DNA of 64,000 nucleotides, from contig NZ_VSFF01000018.1 in NCBI RefSeq assembly GCF_008085905.1, forward strand, positions 1 to 64,000. The letters are read 5' to 3'. How positions within the stretch are numbered: the first letter of the stretch is position 1; the number at the start of each line of letters is the position of its first letter. The notes beneath the pieces were generated by a model. It was given only the letters and a program-made list of their open reading frames with translations. It did no database searches and was not told where the DNA came from. This DNA is from Actinomadura syzygii (lineage in GTDB: Bacteria; Actinomycetota; Actinomycetes; Streptosporangiales; Streptosporangiaceae). This document shows positions 43,698-52,277 of this stretch, in pieces. Position numbers and translations under genes: made by a program.

Positions 43698-45202
43698 GGC
43701 TGCTCCTGGGCGCCGAAGCGCGGCGTGTGCACCTCGCCCAGCATGACGTGGACGATCTTGGACTCGGAGAAGAAGTCGATGCTGTGCGCGCCGCCCTCCC
43801 GGCCGAGCCCCGAGTCCTTCACGCCGCCGAACGGAGTGCGCAGGTCGCGAACGTTGTGGGAGTTGATCCAGACCATACCCGAGGCCACGTCGTGCGCGAT
43901 CCGGTGGCCGCGCCGCAGGTCGTCCGTCCAGACGTAGGCGGCGAGGCCGTAGCGGGTGGCGTTGGCGAGCTCGACCGCCTCGGCCTCGTCGTCGAACGGG
44001 GCGACCGCGACGACCGGGCCGAAGATCTCCTCCTGGAAGATCCGGGCGTCCCGGGGGACGTCGGTGAACACGGCCGGCTGCAGGTAGTTGCCCTCCGGCA
44101 GGTGCGCCGGACGGACGCCGCCCGCGACGAGCTTCGCCTCCCGCTGCCCGATCTCCACGTACTCAAGGACGCGCGCGTAGTGCTCCGGGTGCACGAGCGC
44201 GCCGACCTCGGTCGCCGGGTCGGACGGCGGGCCGACCCTGACCTTCTCGGCGCGGGCCGCGAGCCGCCGGGTGAACTCCTCGTAGATCGGCCGCTCCACC
44301 AGCACGCGGGAGCCCGCCGTGCACCGCTCCCCGTTCAGCGAGAACACGCCGAACACGACGGAGTCGAGGGCCGCGTCGAGGTCGGCGTCGGCGAACACGA
44401 CGACGGGCGACTTGCCGCCGAGCTCCATCGACAGGGCCTTCAGGCCGTCCGCGGAGCAGCGCATGATGTGCCGGCCGGTCTCGGTGGAGCCGGTGAACGA
44501 CAGCAGCGGGACGTCCGGGTGGTCGACCAGCGCCTGGCCCGCGACCTCGCCGATGCCGTGGACGATGTTGACCACCCCGGCGGGGACGCCCGCCTCGGCG
44601 AAGATCTCCGGCCACAGGCCCGCCGACAGCGGCGTCCACTCGGCGGGCTTCAGCACGAGCGTGCAGCCGGACGCGATCGCCGGGGCGAGCTTCCAGCTCT
44701 CCAGCATGAACGGGGTGTTCCACGGGGTGATCAGCCCGGCGACGCCCGCGGGCGTCCGCACCACGTAGTTGAGCTGCTGGGCGCCGACCCGGTAGGACTC
44801 CTCGCCCAGCGCGACGATCACGTCGGCGAAGTAGCGGAAGTTCTCGGCGGCGCGGCGGGCCTGGCCGCGCGCCTGGGTGATCGGCAGCCCGGAGTCGAAC
44901 GACTCGAACTCCGCGAGCCGGTCCTCGCGGGCCTCCACGGCGTCCGCGATGCGGGTCAGGATCGTGGCGCGCTCCCGGTTGCCGAGCGCCGCCCAGCCGG
45001 GGAACGCCTCGCGCGCGGCGGCGACGGCCCGGTCGATGTCGGCGGGCCCGCCCGCGGCGGCGGTGGCGTAGGGGGTGTTGGAGACGGGGTCGGCGACGTC
45101 GAAGACCGCGCCGTCGGCACTGTCGGCGAACTCGCCGCCGATCCAGTGCCGGATGCGGTCCGGCAGGCCGTCGGGCCGGGTGGGGGAGGAGGGGAGGGAC
45201 AT
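43694..45202 (-). CDS. hpaE: 5-carboxymethyl-2-hydroxymuconate semialdehyde dehydrogenase
   Basis: 502 residues of the aldehyde dehydrogenase fold. Landmarks: TPWNTPFMLESWKLAPAIA, FTGSTETGRHIM, general base in SMELGGKSP, nucleophilic cysteine in FSLNGERCTAG, and MVWINSHNVRDLRTPFGGVKDSG. The NVRDLRTPFGG segment is typical of HpaE. It oxidises the semialdehyde made by HpaD to the dicarboxylate. ATG at 45202 is preferred because sequence before it is not domain-like. It is coupled to hpaD by a 4-base overlap and follows the DapA-family gene by 41 bases. Confidence 0.9.
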   Translation of the reverse strand: MSLPSSPTRPDGLPDRIRHWIGGEFADSADGAVFDVADPVSNTPYATAAAGGPADIDRAVAAAREAFPGWAALGNRERATILTRIADAVEAREDRLAEFESFDSGLPITQARGQARRAAENFRYFADVIVALGEESYRVGAQQLNYVVRTPAGVAGLITPWNTPFMLESWKLAPAIASGCTLVLKPAEWTPLSAGLWPEIFAEAGVPAGVVNIVHGIGEVAGQALVDHPDVPLLSFTGSTETGRHIMRCSADGLKALSMELGGKSPVVVFADADLDAALDSVVFGVFSLNGERCTAGSRVLVERPIYEEFTRRLAARAEKVRVGPPSDPATEVGALVHPEHYARVLEYVEIGQREAKLVAGGVRPAHLPEGNYLQPAVFTDVPRDARIFQEEIFGPVVAVAPFDDEAEAVELANATRYGLAAYVWTDDLRRGHRIAHDVASGMVWINSHNVRDLRTPFGGVKDSGLGREGGAHSIDFFSESKIVHVMLGEVHTPRFGAQEQP

Positions 45203-45243
45203 CGTGCTCTCTTCCGGTCGTTGTGGGAGGGCGCCTGCGCGGG

Positions 45244-46164
45244 TCAGAGCCCGGCGGTGAGGTCGCCGCCCTGGTCGAGCAGGTCGCGGATGCGCGCGAC
45301 GGCCGCGTCGGACGGCGTCGCGAGCGGCGGCCGGACGTACCCGGACGGGATCCGGCCCTGCCGCTCCAGCACCCACTTGGCGGGCGCGGGGTTGGTCTCG
45401 ACGAACAGCAGGTCCACCAGCGGGTGGAGGCGGTAGTGCAGGTCGCGGGCGCCGGCCTGGTCGCCGGACGTCCACAGCTCGTACATCCGGGCGACCGCGG
45501 CGGGAGCGAGGTTGGCGACGGCGCTGACGAACCCGGCGCCGCCGAGCGCGAGCAGCGGCAGGCACAGCAGCTCGATCCCCGACCAGACGAGCAGCTCGGG
45601 ACCGCAGGCGTGCAGCACGCGGGAGAAGTGCTCGAAGTCCTTGGTGGTCTCCTTGATCCCGACCACGTTGTCGAAGTCGGCGAACAGCCGCCGGACCGTC
45701 TCGGGCGCGATGTCGACGGCCGTCCTGGACGGCACGTTGTAGATCACCAGCGGCAGGTCGGGGAACTCGCGCGCGACGGCCGCGTACCAGGCGTAGAGGG
45801 CGTCCTGGGTGGGCCGCGCGTAGTACGGGGTGATGATCAGCGCGGCGTCGGCGCCCGCGTCCCGGGCGGCGGCGGTGATCTCCAGGGTCTCGTCCAGCTT
45901 GGCGGACCCGGTGCCGGGCAGGAACGGGACGCGGTCGGCGACCTCGTCGGCCGCCGTCCGGATCGCGGTGATGCGCTCGGCCGCGGTCTGCGCGCTCGGC
46001 TCGCCCGTCGAGCCGCCGAGCGAGATCCCGTGCGAGCCGGATTCGAGCTGCCAGCGGATCAGCCCGCGCAGCGCGTCGTGGTCGACGGCGCCCTCGGCCG
46101 TGAACGGGGTGACGACGGGCGCGATGGAGCCGCGGATCGTGGCCGGGTCGGTGCGGAACTTCAA
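45244..46164 (-). CDS. DapA-family aldolase
   Basis: 306 residues of the DHDPS/N-acetylneuraminate lyase family (class I aldolases). Schiff-base lysine K171 in VVGIKETTKD, Y142 and R147 in IYNVPSRTAVD, and GSTGE at 51-55. Standard lysine-pathway DapA sits elsewhere as a rule; here it lies inside the homoprotocatechuate cluster between hpaE and a FAH-RraA fusion. It may therefore be the pathway aldolase that splits 4-hydroxy-2-oxoheptanedioate to pyruvate and succinate semialdehyde, replacing the class II HpaI of enterobacteria. This role is inferred from position only. Confidence 0.82.
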   Translation of the reverse strand: MKFRTDPATIRGSIAPVVTPFTAEGAVDHDALRGLIRWQLESGSHGISLGGSTGEPSAQTAAERITAIRTAADEVADRVPFLPGTGSAKLDETLEITAAARDAGADAALIITPYYARPTQDALYAWYAAVAREFPDLPLVIYNVPSRTAVDIAPETVRRLFADFDNVVGIKETTKDFEHFSRVLHACGPELLVWSGIELLCLPLLALGGAGFVSAVANLAPAAVARMYELWTSGDQAGARDLHYRLHPLVDLLFVETNPAPAKWVLERQGRIPSGYVRPPLATPSDAAVARIRDLLDQGGDLTAGL

Positions 46165-46207
46165 CGTCTTCTCCTCGGTGGTCGTTGTCGCGCGCGGCGG
46201 GGCGCGC

Positions 46208-47641
46208 TCACAGGTCGTGGTCGCGGCGCCAGGTCTCGTAGGCCGCGCGCCAGCGCGGCCCGAGCGGGTAGAGGCCCTCGATGGGCTCCCCGGCCGCGAC
46301 GCGCTCGGTGATGAAGCGCTCCTGCGCCTCCTGCTCGGCCGAGTCCCGGACGAGTTCGGCGGCGAGGCCCGGGGGGATGACGACGACCCCGTCGGCGTCG
46401 CCGACGAGGACGTCCCCGGGCTGGACGAGGGCGCCGCCGCAGGAGATCGGCAGCCCGGTGTCCCACGGGACGTGCCGGCGTCCGAGCACGGCGGGGTGCG
46501 CGCCCCCGTGGAAGACCGGCAGGCTCATGCCCGCCACGGTCGCGCTGTCGCGGAGCCCGCCGTCGGTGACGACCCCGGCCGCGCCGCGCTGCTGGGCGCG
46601 CAGCGCGAGGATGTCGCCGATCGTCCCGGCGCTCGTGTCCCGGCGCGCGTCCATGACGAGTACCTGCCCGGGACGCAGCTCCTCCACGGCCCGCTTCTGC
46701 GCGTTCATGCCGCCGCCGTACCGCTCGAACAGGTCCTCGCGGAGCGGCAGGTAGCGGAGCGTGTGCGCGGTGCCGACCATCTTCACGCCGGCGCCGCCCG
46801 CCGGGTGGACGCCGTCGACGCTCATGTGCTGGAGGCCGCGCTTGCGCATCTGGGAGCTGAGCGTCGCGGTGGACAGCTCGCGCAGCGCCGCCGCGAGGTC
46901 CTCGTCCAGCGCGGGCGCCGCCCGGTAGGCCGAGCCCCAGGCGTCGGCGCGGTCCGCCTCGGTGACCTTCGGCATCGCGCCCCAGCCGGGCAGCGCCTCG
47001 GTCTCGACGACGGTGTTGGAGAGCCGTCCGGTGGACGCGTCCCCGGCGGTGACCTCGACCTCGACGGTGTCGCCGGGGGAGACCACGGACGCGCCCGCGG
47101 GCGTGCCGGTGAGGATCACGTCCCCGGCTTCCAGGGTCACGAGCCGGGACAGGTCGGCGACGAGCGTGGCGAACGGGAACAGCAATGTGTCGGTCGTGTC
47201 GTCCTGGACCGGCTCCCCGTTCACCCACGTGCGGACCCGCAGCCCGTGCGGGTCGACGGCGCGGGCGTCGAGCAGCCGCGGGCCGATCGGGGTGAAGCCG
47301 TCCGCGCCCTTGGAGCGCAGGTTCGAGCCCCGGTCGACGTACTTCATGTCGTGCACGCCCGCGTCGTTGGCGGCGGTGACCCAGCCGACGTGCTCCCACG
47401 CCTCGTCGGGCGTGACGCGGTGCGCCCGCCGCCCGATGACCAGGGCGATCTCGCCCTCGAAGGTCATCAGCTCGCAGCCGGCCGGGCGGCCGAGCGGGTC
47501 GCCGGTCCCGGCGAGGGACGACGGCGGCTTGACGAAGTACGAGGGCTCGGGCGGCGTCCGCCCGCGCTCCTTCGCCCGCGAGGGGAAGTTGAGATGGACG
47601 GCGATGATCTTCGAGGGCCGGTCGCCCAGGGGGTGCGGCAC
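46208..47641 (-). CDS. FAH-family isomerase/decarboxylase fused to RraA-like domain
   Basis: 477 residues. N-terminal half (about 1-230) is a fumarylacetoacetate hydrolase-type domain as in HpaG: NFPSRAKERGRTP, SYFVKPPSSLAG, FEGEIALVIGRRAHRV, ILTGTPAGASVVSPGD. C-terminal half (about 270-450) is RraA/HMG-aldolase-like with the VVTDGGLRDS motif. HpaG decarboxylates and isomerises the ring-cleavage acid; RraA-like enzymes of this type are class II 4-hydroxy-2-oxoacid aldolases or oxaloacetate decarboxylases. One chain may thus do two or three steps. GTG at 47641 has AGGAGAG seven bases upstream. Divergent from the hydrolase gene, with GntR-type sites between. Confidence 0.88.
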   Translation of the reverse strand: MPHPLGDRPSKIIAVHLNFPSRAKERGRTPPEPSYFVKPPSSLAGTGDPLGRPAGCELMTFEGEIALVIGRRAHRVTPDEAWEHVGWVTAANDAGVHDMKYVDRGSNLRSKGADGFTPIGPRLLDARAVDPHGLRVRTWVNGEPVQDDTTDTLLFPFATLVADLSRLVTLEAGDVILTGTPAGASVVSPGDTVEVEVTAGDASTGRLSNTVVETEALPGWGAMPKVTEADRADAWGSAYRAAPALDEDLAAALRELSTATLSSQMRKRGLQHMSVDGVHPAGGAGVKMVGTAHTLRYLPLREDLFERYGGGMNAQKRAVEELRPGQVLVMDARRDTSAGTIGDILALRAQQRGAAGVVTDGGLRDSATVAGMSLPVFHGGAHPAVLGRRHVPWDTGLPISCGGALVQPGDVLVGDADGVVVIPPGLAAELVRDSAEQEAQERFITERVAAGEPIEGLYPLGPRWRAAYETWRRDHDL

Positions 47642-47698
47642 TGCGGGCTCTCCTGCTGACGGGTCGGGACGGGAACCCCCGCGCCGAGGGTCGCTGCA

Positions 47699-47710
47699 AA
47701 TCGTATATGA
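47699..47710. promoter_or_regulatory. candidate GntR operator, site 1
   Basis: AATCGTATATGA, preceded by GCA, lies 58 bases upstream of the FAH-RraA start. It shares an 11-base core GCAAATCGTAT with site 2 and is one of four sites in the catabolic island. Confidence 0.6.
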
Positions 47711-47813
47711 AGTCATGCACGATGACGAGAGTGCATCCAATGTGACTTCGACCGTTCCAACTCAGCGGGGCCCGCAACGGCCGGACACGATGTGCCTGTG
47801 CAGTATCATCGCA

Positions 47814-47825
47814 AATCGTATGCGA
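47814..47825. promoter_or_regulatory. candidate GntR operator, site 2
   Basis: AATCGTATGCGA (inner dyad TCG-TATG-CGA) lies 25 bases before the alpha/beta hydrolase start, directly after a -10-like TATCAT (47804-47809). Binding here would block the hydrolase-gntR promoter. Confidence 0.62.
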
Positions 47826-47849
47826 AATCCTCTAGGAGGTGCCTGACGG

Positions 47850-48578
47850 ATGCGCGACCTCGCCGTTCGGACGTTCACGCCCACCCGTCCCGTCGACGCG
47901 CCGCCCGTGCTCCTCGTGCACGGCTTCGGCTCGGACGGGAAGGCCGACTGGGTCGACACCGGCGTCGCCGAGGCGCTCGCCTCGGCGGGGCGGACCGTCG
48001 TCGTCCCGGATCTGCCCGGCCACGGGGAGAGCCCCGCGCCCGCCACCGCCGCGGAGGTCACCGCGCCCGCGATCGCGGCCGCCCTGGTGACCGCCCTCGA
48101 CGCCGCCGGGATCACCGCCTTCGACGCCGCCGGGTACTCCCTCGGCGCGAGGATCATATGGGAGCTGCCGTCCGCCGCCCCCGACCGGGTGGCGCGGACG
48201 GTCCTCGGCGGGCTGGCCCCCGGCGAGCCGTTCACGGCCGTCGACGTCGACGCCCTGCACCGCGCCGTCCAGGACGGGACGGAGTGCGCGGACCCCTTCA
48301 CCGGCATGATCGCCGGGATGGTCAAGTCGCACGGCGACCGCGCGCCCGGCCTCGCGCTGTGCGTGGAGGGACTGCGCGCGACCCCGTTCGCGGGCGGCGC
48401 TTGGAACGCTAAAGCCCTTCCCGTCTTCGTCGTCGGCGAGAATGATGAGCTGACACGAGGGATCGGGGGCCTCGCCGAGGAGATCGGAGCGAAACTGGTC
48501 ACGGTGCCCGGCGACCACTTCGAGGTGCTGGGCGGAGGGCGATTCCGCGACGTCGTCGTGGAATCGCTGACGCGGTGA
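47850..48578 (+). CDS. alpha/beta hydrolase
   Basis: 242 residues. Oxyanion segment VLLVHGFGSDG, nucleophile Ser in AGYSLGAR, acid in VVGENDEL, and base His in VPGDHFEVL. It hydrolyses an ester or C-C bond of a pathway compound; the substrate is unknown. AGGAGG lies 10 bases upstream of the ATG. It starts the transcript that also carries gntR (52 bases downstream) and is divergent from the FAH-RraA gene. Confidence 0.88.
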   Translation: MRDLAVRTFTPTRPVDAPPVLLVHGFGSDGKADWVDTGVAEALASAGRTVVVPDLPGHGESPAPATAAEVTAPAIAAALVTALDAAGITAFDAAGYSLGARIIWELPSAAPDRVARTVLGGLAPGEPFTAVDVDALHRAVQDGTECADPFTGMIAGMVKSHGDRAPGLALCVEGLRATPFAGGAWNAKALPVFVVGENDELTRGIGGLAEEIGAKLVTVPGDHFEVLGGGRFRDVVVESLTR

Positions 48579-48630
48579 CCACCACCCCGACCACGAACCG
48601 GGGGCGCGGGCCGAGGATGAGGAGAACCGG

Positions 48631-49317
48631 GTGAGTGCCGCGAAGAAGCAGGACCAGACCAAAGAGAGCAAGGCCGAGTTCTGCTACGAACTGCTGCGGT
48701 CGCGCATCCTGGACGGCACGTACGTCCCCGGGTACCGGCTGGTCATCAACCAGCTCGCCCAGGAGACGGGGGTCAGCACGATCCCGCTGCGCGAGGCGCT
48801 GCGCCGCCTCCAGTCCGACGGCCTCGTCGAGGTCGTGCGGAACGTCGGCGCCCGCGTCGCGGTCTTCGACGCGGAGCAGGTGGAGCACACGCTGCAGATC
48901 CTGGCCCGCCTCGAGGGCTACGCCACCGCGATCTCCGCGCCGCAGATGTCGGCCGCGCACGTCGCCGGCTCCCGCAAGATCAACGACCGGATGGTCGAGG
49001 CGCTCCAGGCGTTCGACCCCACGGCGTTCACCGCGCTGAACCGCGAGTTCCACTTCTCGATCTACGAGCACTGCCCCGACTCGCACCTCCAGGCGCTCCT
49101 GGAGGCCGAGTGGACGCGCCTGGACCACATGCGCCGGTCCACGTTCAGCTACGTCCCCGGCCGCGCCCGCCGCTCGGTGGTGGAGCACGAGCAGATCCTC
49201 AAGCTGATCTCCGAGAACGCCGACGCCGGTGAGATCGAGCGCGTCGCCTGCGCCCACAAGAACGCCACGGCGGACGCCCTCCACACGGCCTCCCACCCGG
49301 TCGTCCCCCAGCAGTAG
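48631..49317 (+). CDS. GntR family regulator, FCD (FadR) type
   Basis: 228 residues. Winged HTH at about 15-85 (AFCYELLRSRILDGTYVPGYRLVINQLAQETGVSTIPLREALRRLQSDGLV-type layout) and a C-terminal all-helical FCD domain whose metal-ligand residues are in NREFHFSIYEHC and VVEHEQIL. It is the only regulator in the catabolic island, and a shared motif lies at all three divergent promoters of the island, so it very probably represses them and is released by a carboxylate intermediate. Start GTG at 48631. Confidence 0.92.
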   Translation: MSAAKKQDQTKESKAEFCYELLRSRILDGTYVPGYRLVINQLAQETGVSTIPLREALRRLQSDGLVEVVRNVGARVAVFDAEQVEHTLQILARLEGYATAISAPQMSAAHVAGSRKINDRMVEALQAFDPTAFTALNREFHFSIYEHCPDSHLQALLEAEWTRLDHMRRSTFSYVPGRARRSVVEHEQILKLISENADAGEIERVACAHKNATADALHTASHPVVPQQ

Positions 49318-49342
49318 CTCCGCAGAGAAGCCGAAGAGACGA

Positions 49343-49389
49343 CGAACGCGCCGTTCCCGCCGGGCGATGGGTGGGGAACGGCGCGTTCG
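49343..49389. terminator. terminator after gntR
   Basis: A perfect 16-bp stem, CGAACGCGCCGTTCCC (49343-49358) with its complement at 49374-49389, 15-base loop, followed by GGTTTTT. It separates the convergent gntR and SDR genes; the T run serves the gntR transcript. Confidence 0.9.
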
Positions 49390-49403
49390 GGTTTTTCGCG
49401 GGG

Positions 49404-50141
49404 CTAGACGAGCAACTGCCCGCCGTCCACCTGGATCACCGTGCCGGTGATGTGGCCCGCCTGGTCGGACGCCAGGAACAGCACCAGCGGGACGATGTCG
49501 TCCGTCGTCGCGATCTTGGCCAGCGGGATGCGGGACTCCCAGGCCGCGCGCGCCTCGGGGTTCTCCATCAGGCCCGCCGTCATCGGCGTGTGGACGGGCC
49601 CCGGCGCGACGCCGTTGACCCGGATGCCGTGCCCGGCGAGCTCCAGCGCGGCGGTGCGGGTGAGGGCGTCCACGGCCGCCTTCGTCGCCTCGTAGTGGCC
49701 GAGCCCGGCCGTGGGCTGGCGGGCGCCGATCGAGCTGATGTTGACGATGCGTCCCTTGGTGTCGCGTTCCAACATCTGGCTCGCGACCGCCTGGGTGACC
49801 GTGAACGTCCCGCGCAGGTTCACGGCGACGACCGTGTCGAACACCTCGAGCGGCAGGGCCGTCAGCGGCCCGCCGCCCGCGACCACGCCCGCGTTGTTGA
49901 CCAGCACCTCGATCGGGCCGAGCGCCTCGGCGACGTGCGCCACCCCGGCGGCGACCGAGGCGGCGTCCGTGATGTCCATGGCGACGGCGTGGGCGTTCAG
50001 CTCCTTGGCCGCCCCCGCCGCCGCGTCGGCGTCCTTGTCGGCGATCGCCACGCGGTCGCCCGCCGCCGCGAACCCCGCGGCGACGGCGCGCCCGATGCCG
50101 CTGGCGGCCCCGGTGACGAGGACGACCCGTCCCTCGGTCAT
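49404..50141 (-). CDS. short-chain dehydrogenase/reductase
   Basis: 245 residues of a classical SDR: cofactor motif TGAASGIGRAV, NNAG at about 88, catalytic Ser in NISSIG and Tyr-x3-Lys in HYEATKAAV. An aspartate (IADKDAD) after beta-2 suggests NAD rather than NADP. It oxidises or reduces an alcohol/ketone, substrate unknown. The ATG overlaps the methyltransferase stop by 4 bases (ATGA), so both act in one step sequence. Confidence 0.9.
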   Translation of the reverse strand: MTEGRVVLVTGAASGIGRAVAAGFAAAGDRVAIADKDADAAAGAAKELNAHAVAMDITDAASVAAGVAHVAEALGPIEVLVNNAGVVAGGGPLTALPLEVFDTVVAVNLRGTFTVTQAVASQMLERDTKGRIVNISSIGARQPTAGLGHYEATKAAVDALTRTAALELAGHGIRVNGVAPGPVHTPMTAGLMENPEARAAWESRIPLAKIATTDDIVPLVLFLASDQAGHITGTVIQVDGGQLLV

Positions 50142-51130
50142 CGTGCCTCCGCGATGATGATGCGCGGGCTGCCGGGCAGCGCGCGGGTCTCGACCGGCTC
50201 CCAGCCCGCGGCGGACAGCCAGCCGCGGACCTCGGCCTCGGGGTAGACGACGGTGCCGTCGATGACGAGGTACTCACCGGCGTGCAGGGCGTCGATCACG
50301 CGCTGCTCGGGGTCGTCGTCGAGGAAGAAGTCGAGCAGGACGAGCGTGGCGCCGGGCGCCGCCGCCTGCCGGGCCCGCTCGATCATGGCCTTGTTCTGCT
50401 CGGCGTCGAACCGGTGGACGACGTGCTCCAGCAGGACGAGGTCGAACCCGTCCGGCAGCTCGCCGGTCAGCGGGTCGGACTGGACGACGTCGGCGCGGTC
50501 GCCCACCCCGGCCTCGTCGAGCGCGGTGCGGGCGAACTGGACGAAGTCGCCGGGGCCGAGGAACGTCCCCTGCGCCTTCTCGGCCGAGCGCAGCGCCTCG
50601 ATGAGGAAGGAGCCGGACAGTCCGCCGAAGTCGAGGATGCGGGAGAAGGGAGTGAAGTCGAACGTCTCCGCGAGCATCTTCGCGTGCAGCGCGTTGTAGG
50701 TCATCACGCCGGTCATGAACGTCTGCATCCGCTCGCCGCCGAGGTCGAGCTGCTGCGGCTCGGCGCTCCGGGTCGTCGCGGCGAACTCCGTCCAGTGCGG
50801 GTAGCTGATCGCGTCGAGGAACGCCAGGAACGGACGCAGGTCGACGTCGCCGCCGGTTCCGGCCAGATAGGCGGCGGTCGCCGGGGAGTTGGCGTAACGG
50901 CCGTCCGCGCGGGTGAGCAGGCCGAGGCCCGCCATGGCGTCGCCGAGGATGCGCGCGGTGCGCTCGGGCAGCCCGGCCCGTCCGGCCAGCTCGGCCGCCG
51001 TCGCCGGACCGTCCGCGAGGGCCGCGAAGACGCCCGCCTCGCTGGCCGCGAACAGTTGCTTGGCGGCCATGTAGCCGGTGGCGACGCCGAGGATCGAGGA
51101 AGGGTCGGCGCCCGGGGAGGGATGCGACAT
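50138..51130 (-). CDS. SAM-dependent O-methyltransferase (dimerising type)
   Basis: 330 residues: an N-terminal dimerisation/winged-helix domain (GYMAAKQLFAASEAGVFAAL ... ARILGDAMAGLGLL) and a class I methyltransferase domain (RILDFGGLSGSFLIEAL, with D in VVQSDPLTG). It resembles hydroxyindole/caffeate-type O-methyltransferases, with a histidine in LLEHVVHRF near the usual catalytic base. A methyltransferase is unexpected in a catabolic cluster; it could modify a phenolic, or act in a small biosynthetic route with the coupled SDR. Confidence 0.88.
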   Translation of the reverse strand: MSHPSPGADPSSILGVATGYMAAKQLFAASEAGVFAALADGPATAAELAGRAGLPERTARILGDAMAGLGLLTRADGRYANSPATAAYLAGTGGDVDLRPFLAFLDAISYPHWTEFAATTRSAEPQQLDLGGERMQTFMTGVMTYNALHAKMLAETFDFTPFSRILDFGGLSGSFLIEALRSAEKAQGTFLGPGDFVQFARTALDEAGVGDRADVVQSDPLTGELPDGFDLVLLEHVVHRFDAEQNKAMIERARQAAAPGATLVLLDFFLDDDPEQRVIDALHAGEYLVIDGTVVYPEAEVRGWLSAAGWEPVETRALPGSPRIIIAEAR

Positions 51131-51165
51131 GAAGATGTCTCCTTCGGGGTAAAAGATATGCCAGA

Positions 51166-51177
51166 TGCTATACGATC
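51166..51177. promoter_or_regulatory. candidate GntR operator, site 3
   Basis: On the minus strand GATCGTATAGCA, the weakest of the four matches. It lies between the divergent methyltransferase (start 51130) and aldo-keto reductase (start 51239) genes. Confidence 0.45.
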
Positions 51178-51238
51178 AGCGTGAACGTCGGCCAGGGGTT
51201 CCGCCCCTCGGCCCTGCTCACCGCACCGGAGGACGGCG

Positions 51239-52255
51239 ATGGAGTTCGCAGAACGGGTCCCGAGACGGCGTCTCGGCGTGCACGGCCCCGAGGTCCCGCT
51301 GCTGGCCCTCGGGTCCTGGAACACCTGGGACCGGATGGACCGTGACGACGCCGCCGAGCTGGTCCGGCTCGCGGTCGACCGCGGCGCGAACATGTTCGAC
51401 GTCGCGCACTACAACTTCGGCCCGCACGCGGAGAACGCCGTCACGGACGTGCTGTTCGGGCAGGCCGTCCGGGACGCCGGGCTGGCGCGCGAAGACTACC
51501 TCCTGTGCGGCAAGCTCTGGCTGTGGGAGTACCCGCGCTCCTCGTTCGCCGAGCAGATCGAGGTCTCGCTCGACCGGGTCGGCACCGACCGCGCCGACAT
51601 GGTCGTCGTCGGCGACTTCATGGAACGTCCCGATCTGCACGCCGTGGTGCGGGACGTGTCCGAACTCGTCCGCGCCGGGCGGTTCGCCTCGTGGGGCGTG
51701 AACAACTGGTCGGCCTGCGACGTGCTGTTCGCCTGCCGGTTCGCCGCCGCCGAGGGCCTCGTCCCGCCCTCGTTCGCGCAGCTCAAGTACAACCTGGCCC
51801 GCCGGTCGGTGCCGGAGGGCGCGCTGTTCGCCAAGCTCTACGCCGAGGAGGGCCTCGCGCTCCAGGCGTCGGACGTCCTGGAGGGCGGCATCCTCGCCGG
51901 CAAGCTCGACCCCGAGCGCAAGATCGGCGCCGACCCGGGCGGCATCCGGGACCGGATCCGCGCCGCGTTCCCCGAGGTCAAGCGGATCGCCGCGGAGTTC
52001 GGCGTGCCGCCCGCGCAGTTCGCCGTCGCCTACACCCTGGCTCATCCGGCGGTCGCGAACGTCCTGGTCGGCGTCTCCCGCGCGCAGCAGCTCGAGGACG
52101 GCCTCGCCGCGCTCGGGCTCGCCGCCCGGCACGGCGACGAGCTGCGCGCGGCCGCGGCCGGCCTCTGGCTGGACAAGGGCGTGGTCGACCCGGCGGCGTC
52201 CTGGGGGACCGACGCGCCGTCGGCGCAGGGCCGCGACGCCGTCCCGTGCACATGA
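51239..52255 (+). CDS. aldo-keto reductase-like protein lacking the catalytic His (copy 1)
   Basis: 338 residues of the AKR barrel: LALGSWNTWDRM, NMFDVAHYN with Asp54 and Tyr58, lysine in CGKLWLW (K92), and GVNNWS near strand 6. The fourth tetrad residue, usually His after strand 4, is replaced (MVVVGDFMER), and the Asp-Tyr distance is one shorter than normal. A paralogue at 60630-61598 shares both changes and the motif LQASDVLEGGILAGK. They form a distinct subfamily, perhaps with altered chemistry. ATG at 51239. Divergent from the methyltransferase. Confidence 0.85.
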   Translation: MEFAERVPRRRLGVHGPEVPLLALGSWNTWDRMDRDDAAELVRLAVDRGANMFDVAHYNFGPHAENAVTDVLFGQAVRDAGLAREDYLLCGKLWLWEYPRSSFAEQIEVSLDRVGTDRADMVVVGDFMERPDLHAVVRDVSELVRAGRFASWGVNNWSACDVLFACRFAAAEGLVPPSFAQLKYNLARRSVPEGALFAKLYAEEGLALQASDVLEGGILAGKLDPERKIGADPGGIRDRIRAAFPEVKRIAAEFGVPPAQFAVAYTLAHPAVANVLVGVSRAQQLEDGLAALGLAARHGDELRAAAAGLWLDKGVVDPAASWGTDAPSAQGRDAVPCT

Positions 52256-52277
52256 GCCGCCGGGCCGTCCGCCCCTC

